DNA from: Chenopodium formosanum
Taxonomy: Eukaryota > Streptophyta > Magnoliopsida > Caryophyllales > Amaranthaceae
DNA: 64,000 nt
Assembly: GCA_024500155.1 (NCBI GenBank)
Contig: CM044865.1
Coordinates: forward strand, 32,877,501-32,941,500
Direction: 5' to 3'
Below the pieces are notes generated by a model. It saw only the letters and a program-made list of their open reading frames with translations. It did not search any database and had not been told where the DNA came from. Of this stretch, positions 11,470 to 23,287 are shown piece after piece. A program made the translations under genes and the position numbers. The first letter of the stretch is position 1. Every line of letters starts with the position of its first letter.

Positions 11470-12742
11470 TGTAGGGAAGATTTCAAGTATCCCACACTTG
11501 AGCCCCATTGTGATCATACACTTAAGCATGGTGCGTCCAAAGGGATAGAAGCTAGAGTAAAAGAGTTGCTAATAAGTTTTATAAAATTGTAAACTGTTTA
11601 CAGGGTGAAGGTTACACCCATTCACGATCCATGAGATTGCTAACTCCATAGTGGTTTGAACCATGACTAGATGTTCGGGGATGAAGGTACAAATCTAACC
11701 TAAAAGAGATTGAACCTGCCCTGAAAATAGGCCCCTACTTTATTCTTCTAGTATTCATGTGCATTTTCTAACTAACATGCAATCAACAAGTTAATCCTAA
11801 ACCTGTTTAATCTATATTTGTTGAATATTAATGCACAAACAAATGTATTATTGGCAATCACTTGAATTACAATCATATTATCCAAAACAAGATTATTAAT
11901 TATCTTATTAAGCGTGAATACAAGTACATATTTCCTTTAAACATGCATAAAAGGTGTGATCAAGCGATAAAAATAATATATGATATCAAGCAACATAATA
12001 ATCATCATCATAATAATATTCTCATCAAAGCATAATAGTATTATTAGCATGATCCTAGGCATGATACTAACAAGATTAATAACAAATCCTAACATGTTAC
12101 TAAACATTAAAGATCAAAGATTTATCCCTAACATAACACTAACATGATATTAGGAAAAGAATAGGAAGTAACCTAAACATGATACTAGAAAGCAATAAAT
12201 AATATCCTAACATGATAATAGGAATTAAAAAATCAAAGCATGATTTCTATATCAAAAGAATAACAAAGTAATTAAATTACTTACTTCGATGCTTCGTATC
12301 TCTTTCTAATGACAAAATACCCGTGTTAGTAACTTCAAAGAAAATATTTAATCAAACAATCAAATTAAATAATTGAAATAGGTATTTGGACCAAACCCTC
12401 AGAAATTATCAACCTTTCACGTCTAGGGCGAAGGCAACTTCGAACTTGGCTTGGTGTGTCTAGAATTTGTGGATGCGGAATTTCGTAAAATGGAAGGTTT
12501 AGAAAAAGAATAGAGGGAGAAAGAATAAGATAGAAAAGAGATATTGTTGATTGTTAGTGATTGAAAAAGTGGTGATATGACCTCTATTTATAGGAAAAAA
12601 AGAGAGTCGAAGAATAAGAAACGAATCCGAATTCAAATCGAAATAAAAACTCGACGGTCAGCAGTTTTTACGAATTTTTTATCATATCTTTTGATACAGT
12701 AGTCCAAATAATTCATATAATATGTTGTTGGAAATATTATTA
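11470..12742 (-). repeat. Tat-type LTR B, 5'-truncated
   Basis: The minus-strand 3' part (R-U5) resembles LTR A. The part around and upstream of the TATA box (12,585-12,592, TATAAATA) resembles the G3 LTRs at 46,050 and 52,525 more, including AAAAGATATGATAAAAA. The true LTR start is not present; a different sequence takes over near 12,726-12,742. Confidence 0.65.
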
Positions 12743-14250
12743 ATTAGTGGGGCCCAATTAGGATAGTAAATACGGACTGCAATCCGTGATGTATTTTTGT
12801 AAATCTAAATATGGTCTGCGAACCATTGAGTATTTTTGTACCTTAGTATTTAAATTAGTCCTAATCGCATATGCTAGTGTTTGCATAATTATGGTCATGT
12901 CTTGAAGATGGAGGTTCTTGGAAGACGAAGCCATGAAGTTGCAAAAGCCGTCCCTTGAAGACTTGAAGATTCAAGGGGTCATGCTAGTTGTCACATGCAT
13001 CTTTATTTATGTTTTTTTTATGTATATTTATGATCATTTATACATGAATTATATGTTAAATGTATGTTTAGGATTTTGAATGTTGTGATGATTGATTAAG
13101 TTCACTTAAATCAACTAACATAGAAACCCTAGGTCCCTAAAATATTGAGTAAAACTTGCTATTCCAAAACAAAACTTATTGACCTATTGATTGTAAGGAT
13201 GGCTACGCCAAAGCGAGGCATCACTATTACTCCCTAGGATACGTAAGGCATACCGGTATGCAAGTTGGTTTTGGTTATACTCAATGATATGAGTGATGGA
13301 GTCCTAACATGTTGTGGCAAAGTTAATAAGTTGTTGAAAGAGCATTAGATTCGACGATTTATCCAACCAAGAGTGGCTTGGAGCCATTAGCAAAGTGTTG
13401 CTTACCTTAGTACATTGAGTATTAAGATAAGCCAAAGAATGCTTAATCACTCTTTTTTTCTTTGGATCTTGGAATCGACTTATTCTCTCCAAATGGGGAC
13501 AAATTAAATGCGTGGATAAGACGTTTAATAAGTTTGAAAATTTGCATGTATACTTTTTAATTTTCAAACTTATTATGTTATTTAAATGATAAATGGTTAT
13601 ATTTTGCACTTATATTTGTAGAACTCCAAATCAAACTATATTGTTTTCCATGATTGGTAAAGGAAATCTTTGAGAATGGTTCTTAAAGAAAGGAAAAGCA
13701 ATTCTAAAAAATACAATTCTCATAAATGACTTTTATAAGTCCGAAAGGACGGTTGGACATCATGCATTCAAAATACTAGGTTGTTTTGATAAACATGAAA
13801 TATTGAGTTCAAAATTCAAAATTGCTAATGTTTGACAACCAACATATCTTTCCGCTTTATACGCGGGTGAGTACAACTCATTGATGTATTAATTCAAGCA
13901 CGAATTAAAGGAAAAGATGGAACTTTGTTATACGGCGCATTAGATGCTTAATTATGTCTAACAAAGTATAAAAGTCAAAGACTCTTAAAGAAATGATTCT
14001 TAAAGATTATGAGATGAATTATGATAAGAATTATAGGAAACGAGGAACAAAGAAAAGGAATAAGATACCATTTCTGCTAAAGAGTTTATGTTATTCTAAT
14101 TAACTTAGCAAGTTTTATCTTCACAAGTATTAGATACTGCTTGAGTGGTCCACTTTGAAAGTGACCTCAAACTATTATTGAAGATAAGCTAAGTTATTGA
14201 CTTACAAGCTTTAAATGAAGCAAGTGATGCTACATCAGTTGTATGGTCGT
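12726..14250. other. Unassigned repeat-like DNA, possibly a copia-type LTR start
   Basis: From 12,726 the sequence begins TGTTGGAAATATTATTAA followed by GGGGCCCAATTAGG, a start common in plant Ty1/copia LTRs. No matching second copy, primer-binding site or coding frame is present in the window. The rest is AT-rich with no recognisable gene. It is the left half of the target of solo LTR D1. Confidence 0.3.
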
Positions 14251-15975
14251 TGATTCGTGCCATTTATGACACCTTTAGGCTATGTTTTCTTTATATTTAT
14301 ATGCTCCTTTGTAGTTGTTTATGTCGTGTTTTTAGAGAATAATGCTCGATTCGCGTGTTTTTGTGTTAGTTTAGAGAAATGCATGCTTTTAATGGCTTTC
14401 TTATCATTTTATTCATTTCTCGGCTATTTCTCTTGCTTCTCCGTTTCTTTGTCTTGTTTTGTAGGTACGTAGCGGGCTATATGCATGGGAATTGAAAATA
14501 GCACCCACTAGGATCAATATGCACTTTTCGGAATTGAATTTGAGTTTGAAACAAAGGAAAACGAAGGATTGCAAAGTATCAAATAGGACCTTTGTGCAAT
14601 GTTTTAGTCATATCTCAAGTTCTACAGATTGTATTAGGGTGATTCAAGTTGGGTTGGAAACTAGACTTGAATAGCTTTCCAATGATAGGTCGCACGCCTT
14701 CATACGATTCTTAGATCAGAAGTTACAGCCTTCTAAAGTTGGCCCTGGAAAACTGTCGCGGGCGCGGGTTAGAGTACCCGCGGGCGCGGGGTTGCTGCAG
14801 CTCCAAAACTGCCATATTTGGGCAGTAAGCACCCGCGGTTGTCCCAAGGGCTCCCCGAGGGCGCGGGCCTTGGCCCCGCGGGCGCGGGCTTGGGCCGCGG
14901 GCGCGGCTATCGGGGTGTCCGTTCCCCTCCGTGGGCGCGGCCGATTTCTCCGCGGGCGCGGGTTTCTGGGTCTTTTACGATTTTAAGCTTCTTTTCTCCT
15001 TTTGTTTATATATTTTTTGGTTTTCTTTATTCTTCATTCATGTAATTCTTTAGTTTTAGAATAGTTTTCTCTCTCTTAGGTTGAGAGCTTCTCTCTATAG
15101 ATTAGGCTAGATTAGGAGTAGTTTTAGAGAGAGAAAGTGAGGAATTTCAATGGTGATTGAGAGATTGAAGATGCAAGTGTGAAAATTGTGTTGGAGATCT
15201 TATTAATTATCAATGAGCATTTCTAAACTCTATCTCATTCAATTGCTTTGTTTAATTTGATGTTTGTTTGGTTTAATTTTGATGTTTGATGCTTGATTAG
15301 TGTAATTGTTCTTGATATTTTGTTGATTCTTTATTTCCATAGTTGTTAGTTGATAGATGATGATTCTTGAATAGTTGTTTGGCTAAGAATTGGGTGAAAC
15401 TTGTATGATTGATTAATTGTGATTAATTTGGGAATTGTGGTGATTGATTGTTGAGATTAAAGTGATTAGTGAAGGTTTGCATGTGTGTAATTCAATTTGG
15501 CCTTGAGAATTATGCTAGATTGCATTGTAATTGCTAATGACATGAACAATTGATTTAGGAATTGCAATTATCAATTGGTTTTGATTGTGATTCTCTTAGT
15601 TTGTTATTCATAGTGAACCCTTGCTTAACAATTAGGAGATAGCTCTTTGATTCCTATTGATTGCTCTTATCATTTAGTCCTCACAACCTTTGATTGGCAT
15701 GCTCTTCCCAAGTTGTTGCAATTGACATGATTACTTGTTGATCCCCGTTCCTAGTGTTTTATTTCCTTGGTTACTTGTTTTGTTAGTTGTTAGTATTCTC
15801 TCTTACCTTCGTCTTCAACCTAGCTTAGGCGCCTAATTGAAAGTGCTTGAACATTACCGTTCCTTTGGGTTCGACCCTTGACTTGCCTCTATAATCGTAT
15901 TTAGGTTTGTTAAGTGTTTATAAATTTAGTTTGACCGAGGGAAGATTAGATAACGACCTAGTTTTCCCCTTGTCA
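14251..15975 (+). mobile_element. Solo LTR of family D, copy D1
   Basis: It starts TGATTCGTGCC and ends CCCCTTGTCA, and is flanked on both sides by GTCGT (14,246-14,250 and 15,976-15,980), a perfect 5-bp target duplication. It shares with the other D copies the start hairpin, a CTCTC-rich leader with AGAGAGAGAAAG, and the conserved word GGGTTCGACCC near the end. Copies at 34,492, 37,631 and 61,992 are longer. There is no internal region, so this is a solo LTR left by recombination. The parental lineage is unassigned but probably Ty3/gypsy. Confidence 0.85.
14755..14965 (+). repeat. GC-rich CGCGGGCGCGG island in D1
   Basis: About seven spaced copies of GCGGGCGCGG-like words within roughly 200 bp of otherwise AT-rich LTR. 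They lie just upstream of a TATA-like TTTATATATT near 15,006. The words can pair with each other as hairpins (CCCGCGG/CCGCGGG). An ORF across it is a by-product of the composition. Confidence 0.85.
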
Positions 15976-16949
15976 GTCGTATGCTTTGTTTAAAGACCTT
16001 TTAAGCTAAGGCTGGAACAAATAAATGATTATTATGTTCCACAATCAGCAATCAATCCGTTAACACACGGAAAGACTCACATTCAAAGTAAAGACCAATA
16101 ATTGCAAATTTATTTAAATGGCATGGTTATCTAAACCATGAGTCAAAAATGCTTGATTATAAACAAACATTTCCCTAACATGAAAACTCACAAATTTCAA
16201 ATTATAGACATGATTTGTGTTCTGGACATCTTTAGCAATGTCACATTAAGAAGAACGTACTCAAGGCTATATAAGCTCTTGAAAGTTGATTGATTTGAAA
16301 TTGTTATAAGGCAACCAAGTCTTACTTGTTAAAAATTGACAAAGTAAAAAGTTATTGTTTGTGGTAAAGATAATTGACTCCGAAAGCTAAAGAAGATTCA
16401 ATTACTTCAATGTTTCACGAGGAATTTGAAAGAATATGGCTATATTAATCAAATGTGAACAAACTTGACCTTGAATAGTCCAAGAGTTCAATGAAGTACA
16501 TAATCCACTTGGCAAGATATCAAAATGTCTATATTAGATCGAGCGATGTATGCTTGAGCCAAGTGTGACCATCACAAAGTTATGAAATTGAAATTTTCAA
16601 AAATAACTCCATAAAGAACATAGTGTGTCTTCACGGAGACCTTGATGCCATTTAAAAATGACTCGAACAATGATGGATCACATCCCTTCCTATAAATTCC
16701 TTAAAGATTTGCACAAAGGACTAAGGTTACACTAAACAAAATGTCAGAGCTAAGAAAGGACACCATATTCAGAGCCAATGAGTTCGGGAGCAAGAGTACT
16801 AAGATAACGTTCCTTTTTGAGGGGAATCGTCATCCTAGCCCTAGTACGGCCTCTTCTAGCTCTTCCTTTACCACAATTTCATCACCAAACAATATATGCA
16901 ACGCGATACCTAAAGCTATGTCAATTTATTTTATTTACAAACATTAATT
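15976..16949. other. Unassigned DNA right of solo LTR D1
   Basis: This is the right half of the D1 target. A 68-codon plus-strand ORF at 16,741-16,947 is Ser/Thr-rich and unlike any family I know. No terminal repeats or splice signals stand out. Confidence 0.3.
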
Positions 16950-17959
16950 CACATAGGAATTACATTGCAAAAGTCGTTGTTCTTATTTAATAATATTCGT
17001 GAAAGAACAATAAATAAACAAGATTCTCCTTGGCTTAAGTGATCAACCAACAATTATTTAATTCAATTCTAGTCTTTATTTAACGCAAGATACTATGTGG
17101 AATTGATTAATTAATTATTTTAAAAGTGATAAAACAACACTAATTAATTAATTAAAGTCCTTTTAAACAAGAAAAGGAAGGTGATTTAACTAAGTGCTCG
17201 GGAATTTACCACTTCTCTTTGCTAGATCTTCGTTAAGAACACTTATGGACACCTTCTTGTTGGGGAACCTCCACCGTAGTAACAAAGAATCGAAAGGATG
17301 AGTGTTTAGGACAAGAGGGCTAGGTTGCACAAGTTCACAAGTTAATTCGCCAGAGTTTTAGGTTAATTTTATGTCCGTTGAAGCCTCAATTTATGCTCAT
17401 ATTTATAGAGAATGATTAGGTTTACGGTTTTGAGCAATCTGCCGCAGCAGGTGTCGCGCGCAACAGATGAAGTTGCGTGCGGCCTCCAAATATTTGTCTT
17501 GCGCTACTATGTGCAGCGCAACTATTTGTCTTGCGCGCGGCTTTATGGTAAGATTCGATTTTATATTTTCCGTATAATTTTCAAATAATTCTGAATCTTC
17601 CAAAGCGCAACTCTGAAAGTTTCGCTGGGTGTCGCGCGCAACTAAAATAGTTGCGCGCGACAGCCAGCGCGAATTTGTGAGATGCACGCAGCTTTTTCTG
17701 CGGCAGCACTAAGTTTTAACCTAGGCGCTTCTAAATCCGTCATTATTAGGGTTTTAGCACGGGCTTAAGCCTAATTACGATCGGGTTTAGTTAATTGGAC
17801 CTTTGTTTTGGCTTTTCTTTAATTTGGGCTAGTCTTTTGTGTTTTGTGGCTTAACCAGTTATCCATAAGTATTCTTCACTTTAATACAACACAAAGATGG
17901 CTTTATTTATTGTCATTGCACTTCCTGTCGGGACAGGAGGCCAAAAGTAGATGTCTACA
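16950..17959 (-). repeat. Tat-like LTR, family E (3' boundary uncertain)
   Basis: The minus strand starts TGTAGACATC at 17,959, like the TGTAGACACC of Tat LTRs, and has a TATAAATA box at 17,407-17,400. Immediately upstream of that box is a GC-rich stretch with repeated TTGCGCGCGAC/GTCGCGCGCAA words (17,435-17,700). Downstream is AT-rich R-U5-like DNA. No primer-binding site or target duplication was found, so the left boundary is approximate. It abuts the decayed gag of G2a. Confidence 0.5.
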
Positions 17960-18956
17960 CCAGGCAACATCGTCCAACCCCTGTAAGTACATGAGGTGGG
18001 TGTATGCCAAGAGGTGGTCTTCAAGGTTGGAATCATAGGTTCCAACCCTGACATTTTAAACCTTGGTTGGCTATCCGGCCTGAGCTATTTCCCTGGAGAA
18101 CGCAGAGGGCTGCTCCCCAAGGTTTTGTAGCCGAAGCTGCCAGTCCAAAGGCTGATGGTTATATGTCGCCTGTCCTCCGAAGAAGGCAGGCTGGATGTAA
18201 GGTAAAGCAGGCAGTCTGTATGGTGGATGTGCCATATACTACGCCGAATTGATTAGGTGAGGCCCTGACTGCATGAGGGGGCCGCTTGAGGGAGTCCTTT
18301 GCCCGGAAGGGGAATTCCTCACCGAGCTGTTCTGAAAACTGTCATGATAAGTCGACGTTGAAGCCGACTCTGACAGCTGTTGATTCCTTAGCTGGCCGAT
18401 GTACTGACAAGCATCATGAAATGTCTGTTTGCTACCATCCGGCTGAACATGCCGGATGACTTTCCTTTTCACCATCTCAGGGAAACGGAGTCTTGACAGG
18501 TCAAACGGAGGCCGAGCCTTTTTTCGGGTGAGGAGTCGGCTGTCGGTCTCGAACCAACTTCTGCTGCCAAGACTTGGCAGGCCTTGTGGTCGACTGCTCT
18601 TTTCTAGGGGCAGCCGTCTGCTTGTTAATTAGTCCTTTGATTTCACCCCTGAGGCTACTCATGAATTTCATAAGCTCGTCACGGGTGACTAGGGCTAATC
18701 CTGCCGCCTAGGAGGCATCAGTCACATGCCCTGTGGGCTTACTTGAGGGACGAGGGGGCCTATTAGTACCCTCCTGGTTAGCATTGCGCTTCCTCTTGTC
18801 TTTCTGACGGAGGCGCTTGGAGATGAGTTACCCATTAGGGGCCACATAGGTTTCAACATCAGCGTTGTCAACTATGTCATGGTCCGTCTGGATATGTATT
18901 ACTTCTAGAGGCCGGTTAGTCTCTAAAGGCGGCACAGGATTATCTTGAGAAGCCAT
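17960..18956 (-). pseudogene. Gag N-terminal region of G2a gypsy element, decayed
   Basis: The minus-strand frame begins MASQDNPVPPLETNRPLEVI 15 bp after the PBS at 18,987-18,971, the usual place for a gypsy gag start. It is rich in charged and Pro residues with several in-frame stops, for example after VAPNG. The capsid and zinc-knuckle parts are absent: the sequence is cut at 17,960 by the family E LTR. It belongs with the LTR at 18,990-19,590. The product would have been a structural protein of cytoplasmic virus-like particles. Confidence 0.6.
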
Positions 18957-18970
18957 CTTAGAGGTTCTCT

Positions 18971-18987
18971 CCCCACAAACGGCGCCA
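18971..18987 (-). other. Primer-binding site of G2a
   Basis: The minus strand reads TGGCGCCGTTTGTGGGG two bases after the LTR end. Plant gypsy elements with TGGCGCCGTT starts are, from memory, primed by tRNA-Asp-like ends. Confidence 0.7.
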
Positions 18988-18989
18988 AA

Positions 18990-19590
18990 TGTTTTTGGTT
19001 TTTTCGTGTGCCTCGGGAGAGTTACAGCTCAAGACTGGATTCACAAGGTCGCCTAAGCTTGCAAAACAAACGGACCGCCGGATGGTCGGTGGTCTTCCTC
19101 CGAAGATTAAGTTAGTAAAGTGTTCGGAATAAAACGTGCGGAAATTAAGTTATCTGCTCGGATTCCAAGCTCAGGTGCTGTCTGTTTCTTGAGAACGACA
19201 GCTCAGTAATAATTGCAATATTTAACGTAACGTGTCCCCATAAATGAGGGGAATGTCCCTATTTATAGGATCCTTGAGAAGTGTGCCCTCCCTAGGGTTT
19301 GATAACCTAGGGATTAGGGCACGCTGTTTTGCGGCGCCCTCAAAGTTTGGGCCTTGAAGGCCGCCTTTTGAGAAGGGATATCTGAGTGACACATGTCACA
19401 CATCTGGAGAGGCCATTTGGACGCCTCCCGGGGTGAAACGTGTTGCTCTCTCATTGGTCCACTGGGGGTTATTAAATACCCTAAATGAGGAGCTATATCT
19501 GCTTGACATGTGTCACCATCTAAAAGGTCCGAGTTGGCGCCCCTTCCAGTGACACATGCCAAATTGGCAAGGTATAAAATACCCAAAACA
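18990..19590 (-). repeat. 5' LTR of G2a gypsy element (601 bp)
   Basis: The minus strand starts TGTTTTGGGTATTTTATACC and ends CCAAAAACA, with a TATAAATA box at 19,267-19,260. The same ends occur in the plus-strand LTR finishing at 41,506, so both belong to family G2. At its outer edge it directly joins R-U5 sequence of a Tat LTR, whose upstream part is missing. Confidence 0.8.
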
Positions 19591-20501
19591 GCATCCAAGT
19601 AAGTGCTTTAATTCTTTTATTGATATTATGATATAGAAATCATGTCTAGGTCGTTATTTTGATTCCTAATATCATGTTAGGATGCTTGTCTTAATTTGAT
19701 GTTTAGCATGACAATAATAAGTTCCTAGCATCATGTTTAGGGTAAAGAATATAATGTCAATTATGATTTCTATGATGCTTCCTATTATCATTCCTAATAG
19801 CATGTTGGTATCATGTTAGCGCTATATATTTGATCTTTATGTGTTTAGTGGCATGTTAGGGTTTGTTATTAACCTTATTAGTATCATGCCTAGGATCTTG
19901 CTATTATTATGCTTTAACATGATTATTTTAATTATTGTGATTGTTATTTTGATTACAATGATTGTTATTACTATGTTGCTTGATACTTATTGTTATTTAT
20001 TGCTTGATCACGTCTTTTATGCATGTTTAAAGGGAATTTGTATTTGTAATCACGCTTAATAAGATAATTAATAATCTTGTTTAGGGTTAATTTTATTTTA
20101 ATTCAAGTGATCGCCAAAAATAGATTTATTTGTGCATTAATATTCAACCAACATAGATAAACATGTTTAGGGTTAATCCTAATGATTGCATGTTAGTCAG
20201 AAAGCGCACATGAATACAATCAGAATAAAGTAGAGGCCTATTATTAGGGCAGGTTCAATCTCTTTTAGGTTAGATTTGTACCTTCATCTTTGAACTTCCA
20301 GTCATGATTCCAGACCTATTGGAGTTAAAGATCTCCTCGATCGTTAAGGGTGTAACCTTCACCCTGTGAACGGTTTACAAGTTCTCAAAACTTGTTGGCG
20401 ACTCTTTTGCTCTAGCTTCCTTCCCTTTGGACGCCACCATGCTTTAGTGTATGATCACAGTGGGGTTCAAGTTTGGGGTAATGCTTGAAATATTCCCTAC
20501 A
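19591..20501 (+). repeat. Truncated 5' LTR of Tat-1 (R-U5 part)
   Basis: Closely matches 27,323-28,229 of the 3' LTR, beginning at GCATCCAAGTAAGTGC. The first half, with the promoter, is replaced by G2a. It ends CCCTACA just before the PBS. Confidence 0.85.
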
Positions 20502-20506
20502 GTTTT

Positions 20507-20524
20507 TGGCGACTCCACTGGGGA
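20507..20524 (+). other. Primer-binding site of Tat-1
   Basis: TGGCGACTCCACTGGGGA, five bases after the LTR end, identical to the site at 48,114. This PBS type is typical of plant Tat/Ogre elements. Confidence 0.85.
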
Positions 20525-22168
20525 GGATTTATATTTCAATTCCTAAAATTTATTTTGGTAATTATTTAGAATGAGTGGATGAGACTTGAAAAGTTCTATG
20601 TATTTCATGTGCGTAATTTTGATTAACATTATTGTCATATGCATAAAAAAGATCTCATTGGAAAGACCATCCATAATGAGTTAAAACATAGGATTTTTAC
20701 ACGTAAGAAATTTGAGGAATATCTTTCACAACTAGGATCGAAATAATGCTGCGCGAAACTGGAAAATTTTATCGAGCACAGAAAGCTGCTGAGGCATGTA
20801 GGAATTGGCGTCCAGAAAACAGAGTCTGTCGCCGAGGATTTGACTTTGTCGCCGGGCGACAAAACCAAATTGCGGCGACGGCCTCTGTTCGTTGGCGCCA
20901 AGTTCTTCCAATACCGAGCCAAAACTATGCATTCTAATTTTGACCAGTTTTTAGCACTATTTGCTCGATTCTACTTCCTAATTGATTTTTTCTCACTTTT
21001 TTGAAACCCATATGTGTTATACATATGGACATAACCCTCTGGGAATTCATGCTCCATTTACCTGATTGGACGCTCTGTGCAACAAAGGGTACATCCGAGA
21101 ATGTTGAATTCACCAAACCATGGAAGCGAGTTTTTAATTCGCGGTGTCCCATCCACTCGCGCCAACCCTTCAAAAGGTAAGGCATCCGTATGGTGCATCC
21201 GGACAAGTAACCATGGACCCTCTTTGACTAACCCATATCCTAAACATTAGAGAACTAGAGCCATGGTTAGGTTGCAAACTCATTGCATCATATTGTGCCT
21301 ACTTGACTAATTGTGCATTATTTGTTGTTCATACTCCATTTATTTTTCCTAACCGTTTGTTGACTTGTGTTTAAGTCTAAATATACTGATGATGACTAAA
21401 ATAACTTTGCCTAATTAATTAATTAATTAATTTAAGTAATTAAAGTCTAATAATTTAATCGGAATTGATTTAGTACGACTTTAGGAATGTACCGTAGAGT
21501 TAAAATACTGGAAGACGTCCCAGATTAACGCTCCAATAATGGTGCCAAAATTTGGACTGCAGCGCCACACTGTGTTGTGCAACGCTTGGCGACAGCTCTA
21601 TCGTTTGGCGCTGCACTGCAATGTGCTGCGACAGTCCTGTTGCTTTGGTGACAGTTCGGTATTTTGCTTGAGTCATCACTATGAGTCTAATTAAATAGTT
21701 TGCTAATCAATTTGATTATTTTTTAAATAACAGTACCTTCGTTAAGTCCTTAATTGAGTCTAGTCACATAGTCTGGCTACATGGTCTTACACAAGAGTCA
21801 AAGCATGTCACTTGCACTCAAAATATAAAGCACACGCTAATATGTATATCACACCATGACCATGTCTTAGGTTCATGCATGAGTCAATTTTTTCCGTCAT
21901 TTGAGTTGGGGGTACATTCTATCCCTAAATTTTCCATATCTCCCCATCTACATGATTCCTCCATATCACAACCTTCATTCTTCCGACCTTCTTCCATCCT
22001 TGCATGTTGAATAGAGTTTAAGTCAAATAATTAACAGCCGATATCCCTAATTTCCCTTTCCACGGTACTTGGTCAAGGAGAGAAGGACAATTAATCAAGG
22101 AAAACACCTTTATTCAAGTTCAACTTTTTGATAAACCGGTTAGTCGAAAAAGAAAAGCTAAGAAGATA
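20525..22168 (+). other. Tat-1 leader region between PBS and gag
   Basis: About 1.6 kb without an intact ORF. It holds a block conserved in the 7,420-12,742 composite and recognisable in G3: an ACATATG-containing word, CCCTCTGGGAATTCA, and TTGAATTCACCAAACC. It also has two GC-rich patches with GGCGAC/GTCGCC and GCGCTGC words (20,810-20,895 and 21,550-21,660). It probably serves as a packaging or translation leader; any protein function is unproven. Confidence 0.6.
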
Positions 22169-23287
22169 ATGGCAAGTCAAGAATAAGTCAATGAACTTAG
22201 GAATCAATTGACTGACGTAACTAAGGTGTTGAAGGCTTTAACCCTTCAAATTAATGACCCTGTGAAGCAACAACAAATGGACCTTATGCAAGAAAGCTTG
22301 GGCAAGCTATCTAGTAACTACAAGTTTCAGGGCATTAGTTCTTAAGGGGTATCGGTGGACAAGGAGCTTCTTCCGCAGAAGTTCAATGCCACTGACATCC
22401 CTAAATTCAAGGCAACAGATAATCCTTATCTTCACTTAAGATCCTTTGAAACTATAATGAACATTAAGGGGATTGATAGGAAGGTCTTTCATTCCTTGTT
22501 TTCCTTAACTATTGAAACCGTTTACCAACAATAGTTCTTCTCCCTTGAGAAAGAGAAAACTTCTACTTGGGATGCTATTGTAAACGCTTTCATTGATAGA
22601 TATAAATGTAATATTCAACTCGAAACCGATTATAGACAACTTAAGATGCTAAGACAGAAAGAGAATGAAGGCTTTACTTCCTTCTTCAATAAGTGGAAGG
22701 AAACTTCTGCTAAAATTATTGAGGTGCCCTCCGAAAAAGAATCTGTGAGGATGTTCATAAAAAATTTACAAGAAAAGTATTCAAAGCACTTAAAATATCA
22801 ACACAACTTGAATACTTTCAAAGCTGTCTATGACATAGGCATCGAGATCGAAGATGACCTCGCAAAGCAAAAAGCTACTAACAACAGTAACCACGGTGGC
22901 TGGAAAGGAAAGAAGAACGACAATCCTTCTTCTTCCGAAAACGCCCACTCTAGCAACAATGTTAGTACCTTTTATCTCAGTGAAGTTTTAGCCATGGATA
23001 ACCAAGGATCTAAGAAGAAACTAAGGAAATACTTCACCCCCATTGGGATGAGTTATGATACTGCCTTTGGTCGACTCCATGCTAAGGGGCTCATTACTCC
23101 CATTGGACCTATTCAAGAGCCCGCACCTGAACAGAGATTACCTAATTGGAATCCAGATGCACATTACAAATATCATCAAGGAAGGGGTCATACTACTGAG
23201 AGCTGTTGGAAGCTAAAGGAGGCTATCCAACATTTGATCGATAATGACAAGATTCCTACGCCTCCAACTAGCAAGAAGAGCGAGTGA
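22169..23287 (+). pseudogene. Tat/Ogre-type gag, three in-frame stops
   Basis: One frame of 372 codons plus TGA runs from ATG 22,169. It is broken by TAA at 22,184, by another TAA after GISS (about 22,343) and by TAG near 22,532; the last 213 codons are open. The capsid-like middle (for example WDAIVNAFIDRYKC, then FFNKWKETSAKI) and the end HQGRGHTTESCWKLKEAIQH match gypsy Tat gag proteins, which package element RNA in virus-like particles. The last motif is the zinc knuckle; its first Cys is replaced by Tyr (YKYH instead of C-x2-H). All three stops could arise by single transitions. No pol follows. Confidence 0.85.

Larger units (their letters stand above)
7420..12742 (-). mobile_element. 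Tat-type gypsy composite: LTR-internal-LTR-internal, no gag or pol
   Basis: Read on the minus strand the order is LTR B (12,742-11,470), primer-binding site, about 2 kb internal DNA, LTR A (9,481-7,605), a second primer-binding site, and about 185 bp more internal DNA that stops near 7,420. The internal part matches the leader and post-gag segments of the element at 19,591-28,229, but the gag segment and the minisatellite segment before the 3' LTR are absent. Two PBS copies in one orientation suggest unequal recombination between LTRs or a tandem insertion. It has no coding capacity. Orientation is set by PBS position and by the TGTAGACAC LTR start. Confidence 0.75.

Noticed and set aside
14792..15045. 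Gly/Arg/Ala-rich ORFs over the GC-rich island
   Set aside because: Produced by the repeated GCGGGCGCGG words; no start context or homologue.
19841..20059. Hydrophobic 72-codon ORF, repeated at 27,572-27,790
   Set aside because: It looks like a membrane protein but lies in the R-U5 part of both Tat-1 LTRs, and AT-rich DNA gives Ile/Leu/Met codons; it is absent in LTR A.
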